Source: Selenomonas sp. (GTDB taxonomy: Bacteria; Bacillota_C; Negativicutes; Selenomonadales; Selenomonadaceae). Taken from it: a DNA stretch of 17,084 nt. Below are positions 1-8,211 of this stretch, in pieces. The notes below the pieces were generated by a model. That model saw only the letters and a list, made by a program, of their open reading frames with translations. It searched no databases and was not told where the DNA came from. How positions within the stretch are numbered: the stretch's first letter is position 1; each line of letters opens with the position of its first letter. The translations under genes were made by a program, and so were the position numbers. The stretch covers positions 1 to 17,084 of the forward strand of contig JAGAYB010000190.1 in NCBI GenBank assembly GCA_017940705.1. The letters run 5' to 3'.

Positions 1-2321
1 ACCTTGCCGTTAATCTGCAGGACGATTTCAATTTCCGCAAGTTTCGTAGCTTCTTCATCGAATTTCGGCCACTGCTGCTGATGGACACTGCCTTCACCAA
101 AGAGGTTATGCCAGAGTTCTTCGGTGATATGGGGCGCAAAGGGCGCCAGCATCTTAATCAGGCTGCCGGCAAACTCTCTGGCAAGGCCGGCATTGAGTTC
201 CTTATCCTGAAATACATAAGCGGCATTGACCAGTTCCATAATGGAGGAAATGGCCGTATTGAACATGAATCTGTCGCGGACATCCTCGGTGACTTTCCTG
301 ATGGTTACATGGAGCACCCGGCGCAATTCCTTTTCTTCCCTAGTCAGGGCAGACACATCGTAATCGTCCCTGCCAGCCTTTATCATATCCTCAAAGTGGT
401 CGAGGATACGCCATACACGGCCTAAGAAGCGGAACGCACCTTCCACGCCCTGGTCGCTCCACTCCAGGTCACGGTCAACAGGCGCCGCGAACAGGATGAA
501 CAGACGCGCCGTATCGGCACCGTACTTGGCGATGATTTCCTCCGGGGAAACGACATTGCCCTTGGACTTGCTCATCTTGGAGCCGTCTTTTAAGACCATG
601 CCCTGCGTCAGCAGGTTGGAGAAGGGTTCATCAAAGTCGACGAGACCGGCATCATGGAGCACCTTTGTAAAGAAACGGGAATACAGCAGATGCAAAATAG
701 CATGCTCGATACCGCCGATATACTGGTCAACGGGCGCCCAGTAGTTGACCTTGTCCTTGGCAAAGGGCGCCTTGTCATTTTTCGGGTCGGTATAGCGCAG
801 ATAATACCAAGACGAGCAGATAAAGGTATCCATGGTATCCGTTTCACGCTTGGCAGCAGCGCCGCATTTCGGGCACTTGCAGTTGACAAACTCCTCACTG
901 GTCGCGAGTGGAGACAGCGCCCCGCTGTCAAAGGAAACATCCTCCGGCAGCCTTACGGGCAAGTCTTCTTCCGGCACCAGCACTTCTCCGCAGTGCGGGC
1001 AGTGAATAACCGGAATCGGTGCGCCCCAGTAACGCTGACGGGAAATCAGCCAGTCGCGCAAACGGTAGTTCACCTTGCGCTTGCCAAAGCCCTGAGCTTC
1101 GGCTTCATCAATGATGCCGCCCATAGCCTTGTGCATTTCCATCCCTGTGAATTTGCCGGAGTTCACCAGCACGCCGTTTTTCTCCGTATAGGCGGCGGTC
1201 ATTTCCTCCAGCTTCAGTTCCGTGTCTTTAGGCTGCAGGGTCAGGATAATGGGCAGGTCATACTTCTTGGCAAACATCCAGTCACGCTGGTCGCCGGAGG
1301 GCACGCCCATAACCGCGCCTGTACCATAATCAGCCAGTACATAGTTGGTCACCCAGAGCTGGGCCTTGTTGCCGTTGAACGGATTGATGGCATAAACGCC
1401 CGTGAAGATACCTTCCTTTTCCGATTCGCTAGAGGTACGCTCCATTTCCGACTGATTGCGGACCTTATCACAGAAAGCCTTTATTTCCTCAGCTTTCGGG
1501 TTGCCTTCGCAGATTTTTTCCACGAGCGGATTTTCGGCTGCCAGTGCTACGAAGGTTATACCATAGGCCGTATCGGGACGAGTGGTGTAGACCGAGAGCT
1601 TTTCGTCCATCCCCTCGATGTCCATCTCAAATTCCAGACCTTCGCTGCGGCCAATCCAGTTGTCCTGCATGGTCTTAACGCGTTCCGGCCAGCCTTTAAG
1701 TTTGTCAAGGTCTTTTAAGAGTACATCGGCATAGTCCGTTATCTTCAGGAACCACTGGGAAAGGTCCTTCTTCTGGACGTCGGAATCACAGCGCCAGCAT
1801 TTGCCGTCGATAACCTGCTCATTGGCCAGCACCGTACCGCAGGTGTCGCACCAGTTCACGGAAGCCTTTTTCTTGTAAGCCAAACCACGCTTATAGAAGA
1901 GTTCAAAGAGCCATTGCGTCCACTTGTAGTATTCCGGGCTGCAGGTGATAGCCTCCCTGTCCCAGTCATAGGACAGCCCCATGGAACGCTGCTGGCGCTT
2001 CATGTTTTCGATATTGCTGTAGGTCCAGTCCGCAGGCTTGACATTATTCTTGATGGCCGCATTCTCCGCCGGCATGCCAAAGGAGTCAAAGCCCATGGGA
2101 TGCAGGACATTAAAGCCCTCCATCGTCTTGTAACGAGCCATAACGTCACCAATGGAGTAGTTGCGGACATGCCCCATGTGCAAATTGCCCGAAGGATAAG
2201 GGAACATCTCCAGAGCGTAATACTTCGGACGCTCCGCATCCATCTCTGTCTTAAAGACAGCATCTGCCTCCCACTTATCCTGCCATTTTTTTTCTATCTC
2301 CTGGGGTGAATACTTATTCAA
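1..2321 (-). CDS. leuS: Leucyl-tRNA synthetase, 3' end cut by window edge
   Basis: This cytoplasmic class I enzyme charges tRNA-Leu with leucine. I chose a TTG start at 2319-2321 because a strong AGGAGG lies 8 bases upstream and translation then opens with [14 protein letters not shown]. About 773 residues are visible, and the window ends just after the conserved LQINGK of the C-terminal domain, so roughly 40-60 residues are missing. Visible landmarks are HMGH (48-51, the HIGH motif), a four-cysteine zinc site (C158, C161, C175, C178), the editing-domain threonine motif TTRPDT (246-251), the editing motif DQRD (344-347), a second CxxC pair region with HCPHCG and CPKCG, and KMSKS (582-586). 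It lies 72 bases downstream of the yitT-family gene but has its own promoter. The editing domain deviates from the usual family consensus at several positions; for example PSGDQRD stands where PAHDxRD or PGHDQRD is usual. Identity is secure. Confidence 0.97.
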   Translation of the reverse strand, partial: MNKYSPQEIEKKWQDKWEADAVFKTEMDAERPKYYALEMFPYPSGNLHMGHVRNYSIGDVMARYKTMEGFNVLHPMGFDSFGMPAENAAIKNNVKPADWTYSNIENMKRQQRSMGLSYDWDREAITCSPEYYKWTQWLFELFYKRGLAYKKKASVNWCDTCGTVLANEQVIDGKCWRCDSDVQKKDLSQWFLKITDYADVLLKDLDKLKGWPERVKTMQDNWIGRSEGLEFEMDIEGMDEKLSVYTTRPDTAYGITFVALAAENPLVEKICEGNPKAEEIKAFCDKVRNQSEMERTSSESEKEGIFTGVYAINPFNGNKAQLWVTNYVLADYGTGAVMGVPSGDQRDWMFAKKYDLPIILTLQPKDTELKLEEMTAAYTEKNGVLVNSGKFTGMEMHKAMGGIIDEAEAQGFGKRKVNYRLRDWLISRQRYWGAPIPVIHCPHCGEVLVPEEDLPVRLPEDVSFDSGALSPLATSEEFVNCKCPKCGAAAKRETDTMDTFICSSWYYLRYTDPKNDKAPFAKDKVNYWAPVDQYIGGIEHAILHLLYSRFFTKVLHDAGLVDFDEPFSNLLTQGMVLKDGSKMSKSKGNVVSPEEIIAKYGADTARLFILFAAPVDRDLEWSDQGVEGAFRFLGRVWRILDHFEDMIKAGRDDYDVSALTREEKELRRVLHVTIRKVTEDVRDRFMFNTAISSIMELVNAAYVFQDKELNAGLAREFAGSLIKMLAPFAPHITEELWHNLFGEGSVHQQQWPKFDEEATKLAEIEIVLQINGK

Positions 2322-2329
2322 GCCTATCT

Positions 2330-2335
2330 CCTCCT
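2330..2335 (-). promoter_or_regulatory. Ribosome binding site setting the TTG start of leuS
   Basis: A perfect AGGAGG lies 8 bases before TTG at 2319-2321. No ATG or GTG in the leuS frame is as well placed, so the rare TTG start is preferred. Part of this site (2333-2335) is also one arm of a possible 6-bp hairpin with 2349-2354 (CCTAAT/ATTAGG). Confidence 0.85.
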
Positions 2336-2357
2336 AATAATGTTCACAATTAGGTGT

Positions 2358-2386
2358 ATTATACCGTAACCATGGCAAAATCGCAA
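2358..2386 (-). promoter_or_regulatory. Sigma-A type promoter of leuS
   Basis: Reading leftward, the -35 box is TTGCGA (2381-2386), the spacer is 17 bases and the -10 box is a perfect TATAAT (2358-2363). Transcription would begin near 2351, giving a leader of only about 30 bases before the TTG start. That is too short for a T-box riboswitch, the usual control of aminoacyl-tRNA synthetase genes in Firmicutes. Confidence 0.72.
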
Positions 2387-2393
2387 CCTTTGG

Positions 2394-3323
2394 TCAGATA
2401 TGTCCGCAGGTAATCTCCTTATGTCTTTCCTGTTCTTCCTGCCACTTACGCCGGGCATCCTGATAGCTTTCACACTCCAGGGTAAAGCCCTTGCCGGAAA
2501 CCTCCGACGTGTCAGACACAATCATAAAGGCCTGCCGGTCATAATGGTCAACGATGGCCTTGACCCGGCTGACCTGCGTCAGCCGCACCACGATGAAAAG
2601 AACGTCCTTATGTTCCTGGGCAAAGCCCCCCTTGCCCTCCAGATAAGTCACGCCGCGATGGACATTTTCCATGATGTCCTGACAGATTTGCTCGGCAGCC
2701 GGGGACACGATAAAAATTGACTTTTCCCGGTTAAGACCGGCAGCAACGCGATTGGTAAGCTCTGCGGTCACATAGATGGACACCAGCGTATACAGGGCCT
2801 CATCAATGTTGAACATCCATGCCGAGGACATGACGATGATAAAGTTCATCAGGAATATCACCGTTCCCATGTCCACAGAATAAAATTTCTTGACCACGGC
2901 TCCCACCACGTCCAGACCGCCGGTGTTGGCATTTGCCCGGAAAATGATGCCAAAGCCGATACCGGCCATCACGCCGCCGAAAATCGCATTGAGCATACCG
3001 TCCTGAGTGATGTTCCAATCCACCAGAAAATGCGTGGCATCCAAAATGATGGACAGCACCACCGTCCCCACGATGGTATCCCAGGCGTACAGGCGGCCAA
3101 AAACCCGATAGGCCAGATACAGGATAGGCAGGTTGTAAACGATGTTCTGCATACCCACAGGCAGGCCGGTCAGATAGTAGATAATCAGGGCAATACCGCT
3201 GATGCCTCCCGTGAGGAGGTGCGCAGGAATAATGAAGAGATTAAACCCCAGACAGACAATCAGGGCTCCCAGCGTAATCTGCAAATAACGTATAGTTTGC
3301 TTGCGCAATTCATTTTTCGTCAT
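2394..3323 (-). CDS. YitT-family membrane protein (DUF161 plus DUF2179)
   Basis: This is a 309-residue integral membrane protein. The N-terminal two thirds is hydrophobic, with about six membrane segments (near 14-34, 41-58, 60-76, 83-97, 112-128 and 153-172), as in the YitT/DUF161 family. The soluble C-terminal part (about 220-276), with the motif GVTYLEGKGGF, matches the DUF2179 domain that usually accompanies it. The molecular function of the family is not established, though transport or efflux has been suggested. It starts 30 bases after the Nif3-family gene and is likely in one operon with it and trmK. The ATG at 3321-3323 has only a weak ribosome binding site, but an in-frame TAG lies four codons upstream, so no earlier start is possible. 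A lower translation rate than its neighbours is plausible. Family call is confident; role unknown. Confidence 0.9.
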   Translation of the reverse strand: MTKNELRKQTIRYLQITLGALIVCLGFNLFIIPAHLLTGGISGIALIIYYLTGLPVGMQNIVYNLPILYLAYRVFGRLYAWDTIVGTVVLSIILDATHFLVDWNITQDGMLNAIFGGVMAGIGFGIIFRANANTGGLDVVGAVVKKFYSVDMGTVIFLMNFIIVMSSAWMFNIDEALYTLVSIYVTAELTNRVAAGLNREKSIFIVSPAAEQICQDIMENVHRGVTYLEGKGGFAQEHKDVLFIVVRLTQVSRVKAIVDHYDRQAFMIVSDTSEVSGKGFTLECESYQDARRKWQEEQERHKEITCGHI

Positions 3324-3353
3324 AATTTCGCTCTAAAACTTTCTTTTAAATTA

Positions 3354-4157
3354 TCACACAATCTGGAAGAAGTCGGCAGACTCCCTGTCAGCTACAACTT
3401 CGACCCCCTGCTCAGTCAGTTCCTGAGCCAGCCTGTCCCGCAGGACTTCCACCACGGGGAATTCCGTGGCAAAATGTCCGGCATCAATAACGTGCATGCC
3501 AAGTTCCACCGCCTGCTGAGCCTCATGATACTTCACATCACCGGTAACGTAGGCATCAGCCCCCATAAAGGCAGCCTTATGAATAAATTCCGCGCCGCTG
3601 CCGCTGCAAAGAGCCACCTTGCGCACGGGGCGCGCGCCGGCATCCACCAGCCGCACATACCCTGCCGGCAGTGCCTCACGCACCTGTCGGGCAAAATCCG
3701 CCGCGGCCATTGGCGCTGGCAAAGTCCCCATACGCCCCAGACTTTCCACTGTGCCGTCCTCTGCCTGCGAGGTTATGACAAAGGTTGACAGCTTTTCCAG
3801 ACCGATGGCCCCTGCCAGTACATCATTGACACCACCCACGGCAATATCCAGATTGGTATGAGCTGCCGCCACGGCAATATCATGTTTCAGCAGCTGTTGC
3901 AGCCTGGCCCCCAGCGGCAAATCCGTACGGATTTTTTTTAGGCCCTTAAAAATCAGCGGATGATGGGCAACAATCATATCGGCCTGACAGGCAACGGCCT
4001 GCTCCACCACCTTATCGCTGACATCAAGGCACACCAGTATCCGCCGGATATTTTGGTTAAGCGCCCCCACCAGCAGCCCGGGATTATCCCAGTCCTCAGC
4101 CAGCCGCTTCGGAGCCAGTTGTTCCAAAACATCCATAACAACTTGGCATTTTACCAT
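3354..4157 (-). CDS. Nif3-like dinuclear metal centre protein
   Basis: This is a 267-residue protein of the Nif3/YqfO/YbgI family, which forms hexameric toroids with a two-metal site. Some members act as GTP cyclohydrolase I type 2-like proteins, but the physiological role is unclear. Candidate metal ligands are visible: H65-H66 in AHHPLIF, H100 and D104 in HTNLD, and H228 and E232 near the C-terminus in AGHFATEF. YVTGDVKYHEA (203-213) is also characteristic. It is the short form, without the extra PII-like domain between the halves that many Bacillus homologues carry (around 370 residues). Its ATG overlaps the trmK stop by 7 bases and has AGGGAG upstream, which indicates translational coupling. 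The trmK-nif3 pairing is a common arrangement in Firmicutes. Confidence 0.93.
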   Translation of the reverse strand: MVKCQVVMDVLEQLAPKRLAEDWDNPGLLVGALNQNIRRILVCLDVSDKVVEQAVACQADMIVAHHPLIFKGLKKIRTDLPLGARLQQLLKHDIAVAAAHTNLDIAVGGVNDVLAGAIGLEKLSTFVITSQAEDGTVESLGRMGTLPAPMAAADFARQVREALPAGYVRLVDAGARPVRKVALCSGSGAEFIHKAAFMGADAYVTGDVKYHEAQQAVELGMHVIDAGHFATEFPVVEVLRDRLAQELTEQGVEVVADRESADFFQIV

Positions 4158-4840
4158 GTCAGTCTCCCTTCCAGCGCTTTAACCATGCGCTTTACCTTGG
4201 CATAGCGTTTATCGCCTTTAGCCCTGTCACTTTTTTCCATGCCGTTTAAAATACGGCGCTGCTGGAAGAGCAGTGCTTCAATATGATGACGCAGGAGCGG
4301 CTGCTTTTTCTGCCAGAGCTTCGGCCCCACCAGCAAATCAAGCGGGCCCGGCTTTTTCCGCTGACCTTTTTTAGCCTGTATAATCTCATAGATACGGCCA
4401 TCATCAACAACAATGTTTTCATCACTGATATGCCATTCGTTATCATACAGCCATTCGCGCAGTTCGGCTGTGCCATTCATGGGCTGCAGAACCAAGGTCG
4501 TGAGCCTTGCGGTAATCTCCGGCTGCGCTGCCAAAATATCAGCCATCAGCACGCCGCCCATACCGGCAATACACACGGTATCAACCTCACCGGGCTGAAG
4601 GATTGCCAGGCCATCGCCCAACCGTACGGAAATCTGTGCTTCTGTAAGGGCATTTTCATTCACAGTGCGCTTGGCGGCTTCATAGGGGCCGCGGTTCTTA
4701 TCACCGGCCACCACAAAAGCAGCCTTCTCCTGCTTGATCAGCGCTGCCGCCAGATAACCGTGGTCAGTACCAATGTCTGCCGCCCGGCAGCCCTGCGGTA
4801 CAAAATCCGCCAACGCCTGCAGTCTTTCATCTAAATGCAT
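4151..4840 (-). CDS. trmK: tRNA (adenine(22)-N1)-methyltransferase TrmK
   Basis: This 229-residue SAM-dependent methyltransferase modifies N1 of adenine 22 in the D arm of certain tRNAs. The SAM-binding motif DIGTDHGYL is at 22-30, the family signature IAGMGG at 91-96 and LQPMNG at 118-123. The lysine- and arginine-rich C-terminal helical segment (about 155-225) fits the TrmK coiled tail. A longer reading from an ATG at 4879 is open, but that codon sits in the terminator palindrome of the preceding tRNA. The ATG at 4838-4840 has GAGGAGG 7 bases upstream, so the shorter form is called. It is followed by an overlapping Nif3 gene. The adjacent tRNA-Asn has G at position 22 and so is not a predicted substrate. 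Family identity is strong. Confidence 0.93.
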   Translation of the reverse strand: MHLDERLQALADFVPQGCRAADIGTDHGYLAAALIKQEKAAFVVAGDKNRGPYEAAKRTVNENALTEAQISVRLGDGLAILQPGEVDTVCIAGMGGVLMADILAAQPEITARLTTLVLQPMNGTAELREWLYDNEWHISDENIVVDDGRIYEIIQAKKGQRKKPGPLDLLVGPKLWQKKQPLLRHHIEALLFQQRRILNGMEKSDRAKGDKRYAKVKRMVKALEGRLTW

Positions 4841-4847
4841 AAGGATG

Positions 4848-4854
4848 CCTCCTC
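4848..4854 (-). promoter_or_regulatory. Ribosome binding site fixing the trmK start
   Basis: GAGGAGG lies 7 bases upstream of the ATG at 4838-4840, and family similarity begins right at that methionine. This excludes the upstream in-frame ATG at 4879, which falls inside a terminator stem. Confidence 0.85.
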
Positions 4855-4864
4855 TCAATAAGAA

Positions 4865-4892
4865 AAGGGTGTAACGCATGCGTTACACCCTT
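4865..4892 (-). terminator. 28-base perfect palindrome, terminator of the tRNA-Asn transcript
   Basis: Two 14-base arms (AAGGGTGTAACGCA and its exact complement) form a palindrome with no separate loop. On the minus strand it is followed by the U-rich run TTCTTATT. It begins 9 bases after the tRNA CCA end. The T tract is interrupted by C and A, so some readthrough into trmK, whose ribosome binding site starts 10 bases beyond the stem, is plausible. Confidence 0.78.
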
Positions 4893-4901
4893 GAGCATTC
4901 A

Positions 4902-4977
4902 TGGCTCCCCGAGCGGGACTCGAACCTGCGACATATGGATTAACAGTCCACCGTTCTACCAACTGAACTATCGGGGA
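4902..4977 (-). tRNA. tRNA-Asn (anticodon GUU)
   Basis: This is a 76-base cloverleaf with encoded CCA. The acceptor stem TCCCCGA pairs with TCGGGGA, with discriminator G. The D stem is GTTC/GAAC with an 8-base D loop. The anticodon loop CTGTTAA carries GTT (GUU). The T loop is TTCGAGT. Two flaws are visible: a G27-U43 wobble at the base of the anticodon stem, and an A51-C63 mismatch in the T stem (GCAGG against CCCGC). Position 22 is G. It has its own strong promoter and terminator, which suggests it is functional. It sits between rpoD and trmK. Confidence 0.96.
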
Positions 4978-4984
4978 ATATCTA

Positions 4985-5001
4985 TTGATGCCACGCATCA
5001 A
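4985..5001 (-). repeat. Small inverted repeat in the tRNA-Asn leader
   Basis: The minus strand reads TTGATGC, GTG, GCATCAA: a 7-bp stem with a 3-base loop, just after the expected transcription start and 7 bases before the mature tRNA 5' end. It may form a hairpin in the pre-tRNA leader and affect RNase P access. Its function is inferred only from position. Confidence 0.5.
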
Positions 5002-5009
5002 CAGGGTTT

Positions 5010-5038
5010 ATTATATTAGACACTATCTCTGATGTCAA
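5010..5038 (-). promoter_or_regulatory. Perfect-consensus sigma-A promoter of tRNA-Asn
   Basis: Reading leftward, TTGACA (5033-5038), exactly 17 bases, then TATAAT (5010-5015). Both hexamers and the spacing match consensus exactly. The start would fall near 5003, leaving a leader of about 25 bases. It begins 20 bases after the rpoD stop codon. Confidence 0.9.
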
Positions 5039-5058
5039 GAATATGTTGCCTGGGAAAA

Positions 5059-6195
5059 TCAATCCAAAAAGTCCTTGAGTTTGCGGCTGCGGCTCGGGTG
5101 ACGCAGCTTGCGCAGGGCTTTGGCCTCAATCTGGCGGATGCGTTCACGGGTCACGCCAAAGTTCTGGCCGACCTCTTCCAGCGTCCGTGCCCGGCCATCA
5201 TCAAGCCCGAAGCGCAGGCGCAAAACCTTCTCCTCACGGGGAGTAAGGGTGTCCAGCACTTCCTCCAGCTGTTCCTTGAGCAGCATAAAGGAAGCGGCAT
5301 CAGCCGGTGCCGGCGCATCCTGGTCCTCAATAAAATCACCGAGATGGGAATCTTCTTCTTCACCTATGGGCGTTTCCAAAGATACCGGCTCCTGCGCGAT
5401 TTTCATGATTTCCCGGACGCGTTCCACGCTGATATCCATCTCCTTGGCAATTTCCTCAGGCGAAGGCTCACGACCCAGCTGCTGCAGGAGCTGACGGGAT
5501 ACGCGGATCAGCTTGTTTATGGTTTCCACCATGTGTACAGGAATGCGGATAGTACGAGCCTGATCCGCAATAGCTCTGGTAATGGCCTGACGAATCCACC
5601 ATGTGGCATAGGTACTGAACTTATAGCCCTTGGTGTAGTCAAATTTCTCCACGGCCTTGATAAGCCCCAGATTACCTTCCTGAATCAGGTCAAGGAACAG
5701 CATGCCACGGCCCACATAGCGCTTGGCGATGCTGACCACCAGACGCAGATTGGCTTCTGCCAAACGCTTCTGGGCGATTTCATCGCCCTCCTGCATGCGC
5801 TTGGCCAGCGCCACTTCCTCATCAGCGGTGAGCAGGGGCACACGGCCAATTTCCTTGAGGTACATACGCACCGGGTCATCTATGCTGATTCCCTCGGGCA
5901 CAGAAAGGTCTATTTCGACATCCTCAGAGTCTTTATCATCTATATCATCGTCAACATTGTCAACCGTACTGGAATCATCGACAATCTCTATACCCTGCTG
6001 ACTGAAAGTGTCATACATACGGTCGATTTCATCTGGTGAAAGGTCTTCCTGCTGCAGGGCTTCCACAAGTTCGCCATACGTAAGCGTACCGCCGTTTTTT
6101 GCACCTTTGGCCAACAGATTTTCCACAATCTCCGAGCTGTGGTTTCTGCTGCCAGCCTCAGGCTGAACGCTTATCTTCTTCTTAGCCTCAGCCAT
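5059..6195 (-). CDS. rpoD: RNA polymerase primary sigma factor RpoD (SigA)
   Basis: This is the housekeeping sigma factor that directs RNA polymerase to TTGACA/TATAAT promoters such as those seen here. Its 378 residues are close to Bacillus SigA (371), without the long non-conserved region of proteobacterial RpoD. Region 1.1 lies at about 20-75, followed by a very acidic linker (73-97). Region 1.2 is at about 105-137 and region 2 at about 145-215, with the -10 recognition helix around [20 protein letters not shown] (195-214). Region 3 spans about 225-300. Region 4 (about 315-372) holds the helix-turn-helix [18 protein letters not shown] (340-357). The ATG has AAGGGGA 7 bases upstream. It follows dnaG by 50 bases, the classical primase-sigma operon. 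No hairpin terminator is seen after it, so readthrough into tRNA-Asn is possible. Confidence 0.98.
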   Translation of the reverse strand: MAEAKKKISVQPEAGSRNHSSEIVENLLAKGAKNGGTLTYGELVEALQQEDLSPDEIDRMYDTFSQQGIEIVDDSSTVDNVDDDIDDKDSEDVEIDLSVPEGISIDDPVRMYLKEIGRVPLLTADEEVALAKRMQEGDEIAQKRLAEANLRLVVSIAKRYVGRGMLFLDLIQEGNLGLIKAVEKFDYTKGYKFSTYATWWIRQAITRAIADQARTIRIPVHMVETINKLIRVSRQLLQQLGREPSPEEIAKEMDISVERVREIMKIAQEPVSLETPIGEEEDSHLGDFIEDQDAPAPADAASFMLLKEQLEEVLDTLTPREEKVLRLRFGLDDGRARTLEEVGQNFGVTRERIRQIEAKALRKLRHPSRSRKLKDFLD

Positions 6196-6245
6196 TCAGA
6201 ATTCCCCTTTCCACGACTTCATAACTCCATATAATTTCACTCAAG

Positions 6246-8039
6246 TTACAACTCATCCATTTCACTTTTTATTTTTTTTGCTTCGTTTAATTCGGCAATA
6301 TAGGCTTCATTGCCGGCCTGCAAATACTCTTCTGCCAGCCGGGCATGCCTTGTGTAGCAGGCATTCAGATACGCATGCCGCAATACACGCAAAGCATCGT
6401 TATACGCATCAGCTTCGTTTCTGTCACCTAAATCCTCTACCAGCGCTCTGGACAGCTCTGCCATCGCTGCCTCACTTAATTTTTCCGCTGCCTGTACTTC
6501 ATTAGGATTCTGCCTGCTTGCTGATAATTCCTGCAAATAAAGCAAAACTTCCCGCTGATTATCATCCACAATGCTGTCAAGTGGCACCATCGTCTGCAAA
6601 TGAAGTAAAATGCCCTTATCCTGCCAGGCCATCCGCAAAGCAATACGGCCTGCCCGTTTCAAGGCTGAATCCACTTTTCTTGATGCCTGCCGGATAGGCG
6701 CACTGACCACAGCCCCCTCCTCCGGCAGCTGCGGACTGCGTCCATACCGCCGCAATTCATCCTGAACAATGCCTTCTTCCAAAAGCAGCGCCTGTGCCAG
6801 TCTTTTTTTGTACTCGCTGGCCATAGCCGGCTCACGGATGCCTGCCAGCACCGGCAGCATGGCATGGAGCGCCTTGACCTTGCCCTCCAGCGTATCGTGA
6901 TTGATATGCTTTAACACATACTGCAATCTGTACTCCACCAACGGCATGGCTTTTTGCACCAATTCCTGAAAAGCCTGCGCGCCATGCCTGCGGATGAATT
7001 CATCCGGGTCCTTGCCATCAGGCACGACAATCACGCGTACAGTTGCTCCGGAATCCCGGACTATGGACAATGCCCTGATGGTGGCTTTCTGCCCGGCTTC
7101 ATCGCTATCATAGCAAAAATAGATTGCCGGTGCATAGCGCATGATAAGTTTGCAATGCTCCGCCGTAAAAGCCGTGCCCAGTGATGCCACTACATTACGG
7201 ACGCCTGCACTGAATACAGAAATCGCGTCCATATAGCCTTCCACGACTATGGCATAACCGGCCTTGCTTATAGCTCTATGGGAGCGATCCAAACCAAAAA
7301 GAAGCCTGCGCTTATTAAATAAGATGGTTTCAGGAGTATTGAGATACTTAGGTGTGCTGTCGTCCAAAACACGGCCGCCAAACCCCACAACCCGGCCGCG
7401 TTCATCAGCTATCGGGATGATGACCCGGTGCCGGAAACGGTCATAAACTCCCTGACCATTCTTGCGTTCTGCGGCCAGCCCGGCCTCCAACAGGAACTCT
7501 TTTTTAACCCCGCGTTTTAAGAAGGCTGCAGATAACTTATCCCAAGCCTCAGGGGCATAGCCCAGCTTAAACTCATCAATGGTTTCCGGGGAAATACTCC
7601 TCCCGGCAAAATAAGCCTTGCCCGGCTCGCCGAGTTTCGTCAGCGTCAAACAGTTGTGAAAAAAATCCCGTGCCATCTCGTTGACCTTGCGCAGGTCAGC
7701 CTTTTGCTGGTCACGAGCCAGCTCCTGAGGGGTACGCTGCCGCTGCGGCATGGGTATTCCCAGCTTTTCTGCCTGAAGCTTAATCGCCTCAAAATACGTG
7801 ACATTTTCAATCAAGGATAAGAACTTGAAAACATTTCCACCTGCGTGGCAGCCAAAGCAATAAAAAAAACCCTTATCCGGCACTACGGAAAAAGAAGGCG
7901 TCTTCTCACCGTGAAAGGGACAGCAGCCCCAATAGCGATTGCCTTTTTTCTTCATAGAGACATAAGTCTGCACAACCTGCAGGATATCTGATTGAGCACG
8001 AACCCGCTCAACAAATTCATCCAATTGTTCATTGCGCAT
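6246..8039 (-). CDS. dnaG: DNA primase DnaG
   Basis: This enzyme makes the RNA primers for Okazaki fragments and interacts with the replicative helicase. Its 597 residues are usual for Firmicutes. The N-terminal CHC2 zinc finger has C40, H43, C61 and C64 as ligands (CPFH and CFGC). The central catalytic core follows, with the Toprim domain starting near 260: EGYMD at 267-271, DSD at 311-313 and DGKDPDE at 341-347, which are the acidic metal-binding residues. The C-terminal part (about 450-597) is less conserved and should hold the helicase-binding domain. The ATG has AAGGGG 7 bases upstream. A TTGACA-containing promoter lies in the AT-rich 181 bases between it and dgt. It is followed closely by rpoD. 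Confidence 0.98.
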   Translation of the reverse strand: MRNEQLDEFVERVRAQSDILQVVQTYVSMKKKGNRYWGCCPFHGEKTPSFSVVPDKGFFYCFGCHAGGNVFKFLSLIENVTYFEAIKLQAEKLGIPMPQRQRTPQELARDQQKADLRKVNEMARDFFHNCLTLTKLGEPGKAYFAGRSISPETIDEFKLGYAPEAWDKLSAAFLKRGVKKEFLLEAGLAAERKNGQGVYDRFRHRVIIPIADERGRVVGFGGRVLDDSTPKYLNTPETILFNKRRLLFGLDRSHRAISKAGYAIVVEGYMDAISVFSAGVRNVVASLGTAFTAEHCKLIMRYAPAIYFCYDSDEAGQKATIRALSIVRDSGATVRVIVVPDGKDPDEFIRRHGAQAFQELVQKAMPLVEYRLQYVLKHINHDTLEGKVKALHAMLPVLAGIREPAMASEYKKRLAQALLLEEGIVQDELRRYGRSPQLPEEGAVVSAPIRQASRKVDSALKRAGRIALRMAWQDKGILLHLQTMVPLDSIVDDNQREVLLYLQELSASRQNPNEVQAAEKLSEAAMAELSRALVEDLGDRNEADAYNDALRVLRHAYLNACYTRHARLAEEYLQAGNEAYIAELNEAKKIKSEMDEL

Positions 8040-8088
8040 GACCTAACCCCTTACCAGATAACCAATATCCCGTTACTTACTATAACAA

Positions 8089-8102
8089 GCATACTGCATA
8101 CT
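8089..8102 (-). repeat. Tandem GCATACT heptamer repeat in the dnaG leader
   Basis: On the plus strand GCATACT occurs twice back to back at 8089-8095 and 8096-8102, and GCATAC occurs again at 8168-8173. The gap between dgt and dnaG is otherwise AT-rich. A regulator binding site is possible, but chance is not excluded at this length. Confidence 0.4.
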
Positions 8103-8184
8103 ATTCGCGATTTGTGTGTAAAATCCTTCTTTTTATGAATTATTTTTCCTGTAAATATAACTTTTTTGCATACAGTTACTTTAC

Positions 8185-8211
8185 AGTATATTATTCTACT
8201 CTTTTTGTCAA
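8185..8211 (-). promoter_or_regulatory. Likely promoter of the dnaG-rpoD operon
   Basis: Leftward TTGACA (8206-8211) and TATACT (8185-8190) are separated by 15 bases, which is shorter than the optimal 17. The hexamers are good, the spacing is not, so the promoter may need help or use an offset -10. TACAGT direct repeats at 8171-8176 and 8182-8187, 11 bases apart, overlap the -10 and start region. Confidence 0.5.

Noticed and set aside
654..1718. A 354-codon plus-strand frame antisense to leuS
   Set aside because: It is fully contained within a clear leuS, and the translation looks like the complement of biased codons.
2321..2393. T-box riboswitch upstream of leuS
   Set aside because: The promoter leaves only about 30 bases of leader, with no specifier stem or T-box motif.
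4841..4879. Longer trmK start at the ATG at 4879
   Set aside because: That ATG lies within the tRNA terminator palindrome and has no ribosome binding site, while the ATG at 4840 has an excellent one.
4902..4977. tRNA-Asn as an attachment site for an integrated element
   Set aside because: Flanking genes are conserved housekeeping genes, and no integrase or repeated tRNA 3' end was seen nearby.
5032..6039. A 335-codon plus-strand frame antisense to rpoD
   Set aside because: rpoD is unmistakable on the other strand, and the antisense product resembles no family and has no promoter or ribosome binding site of note.
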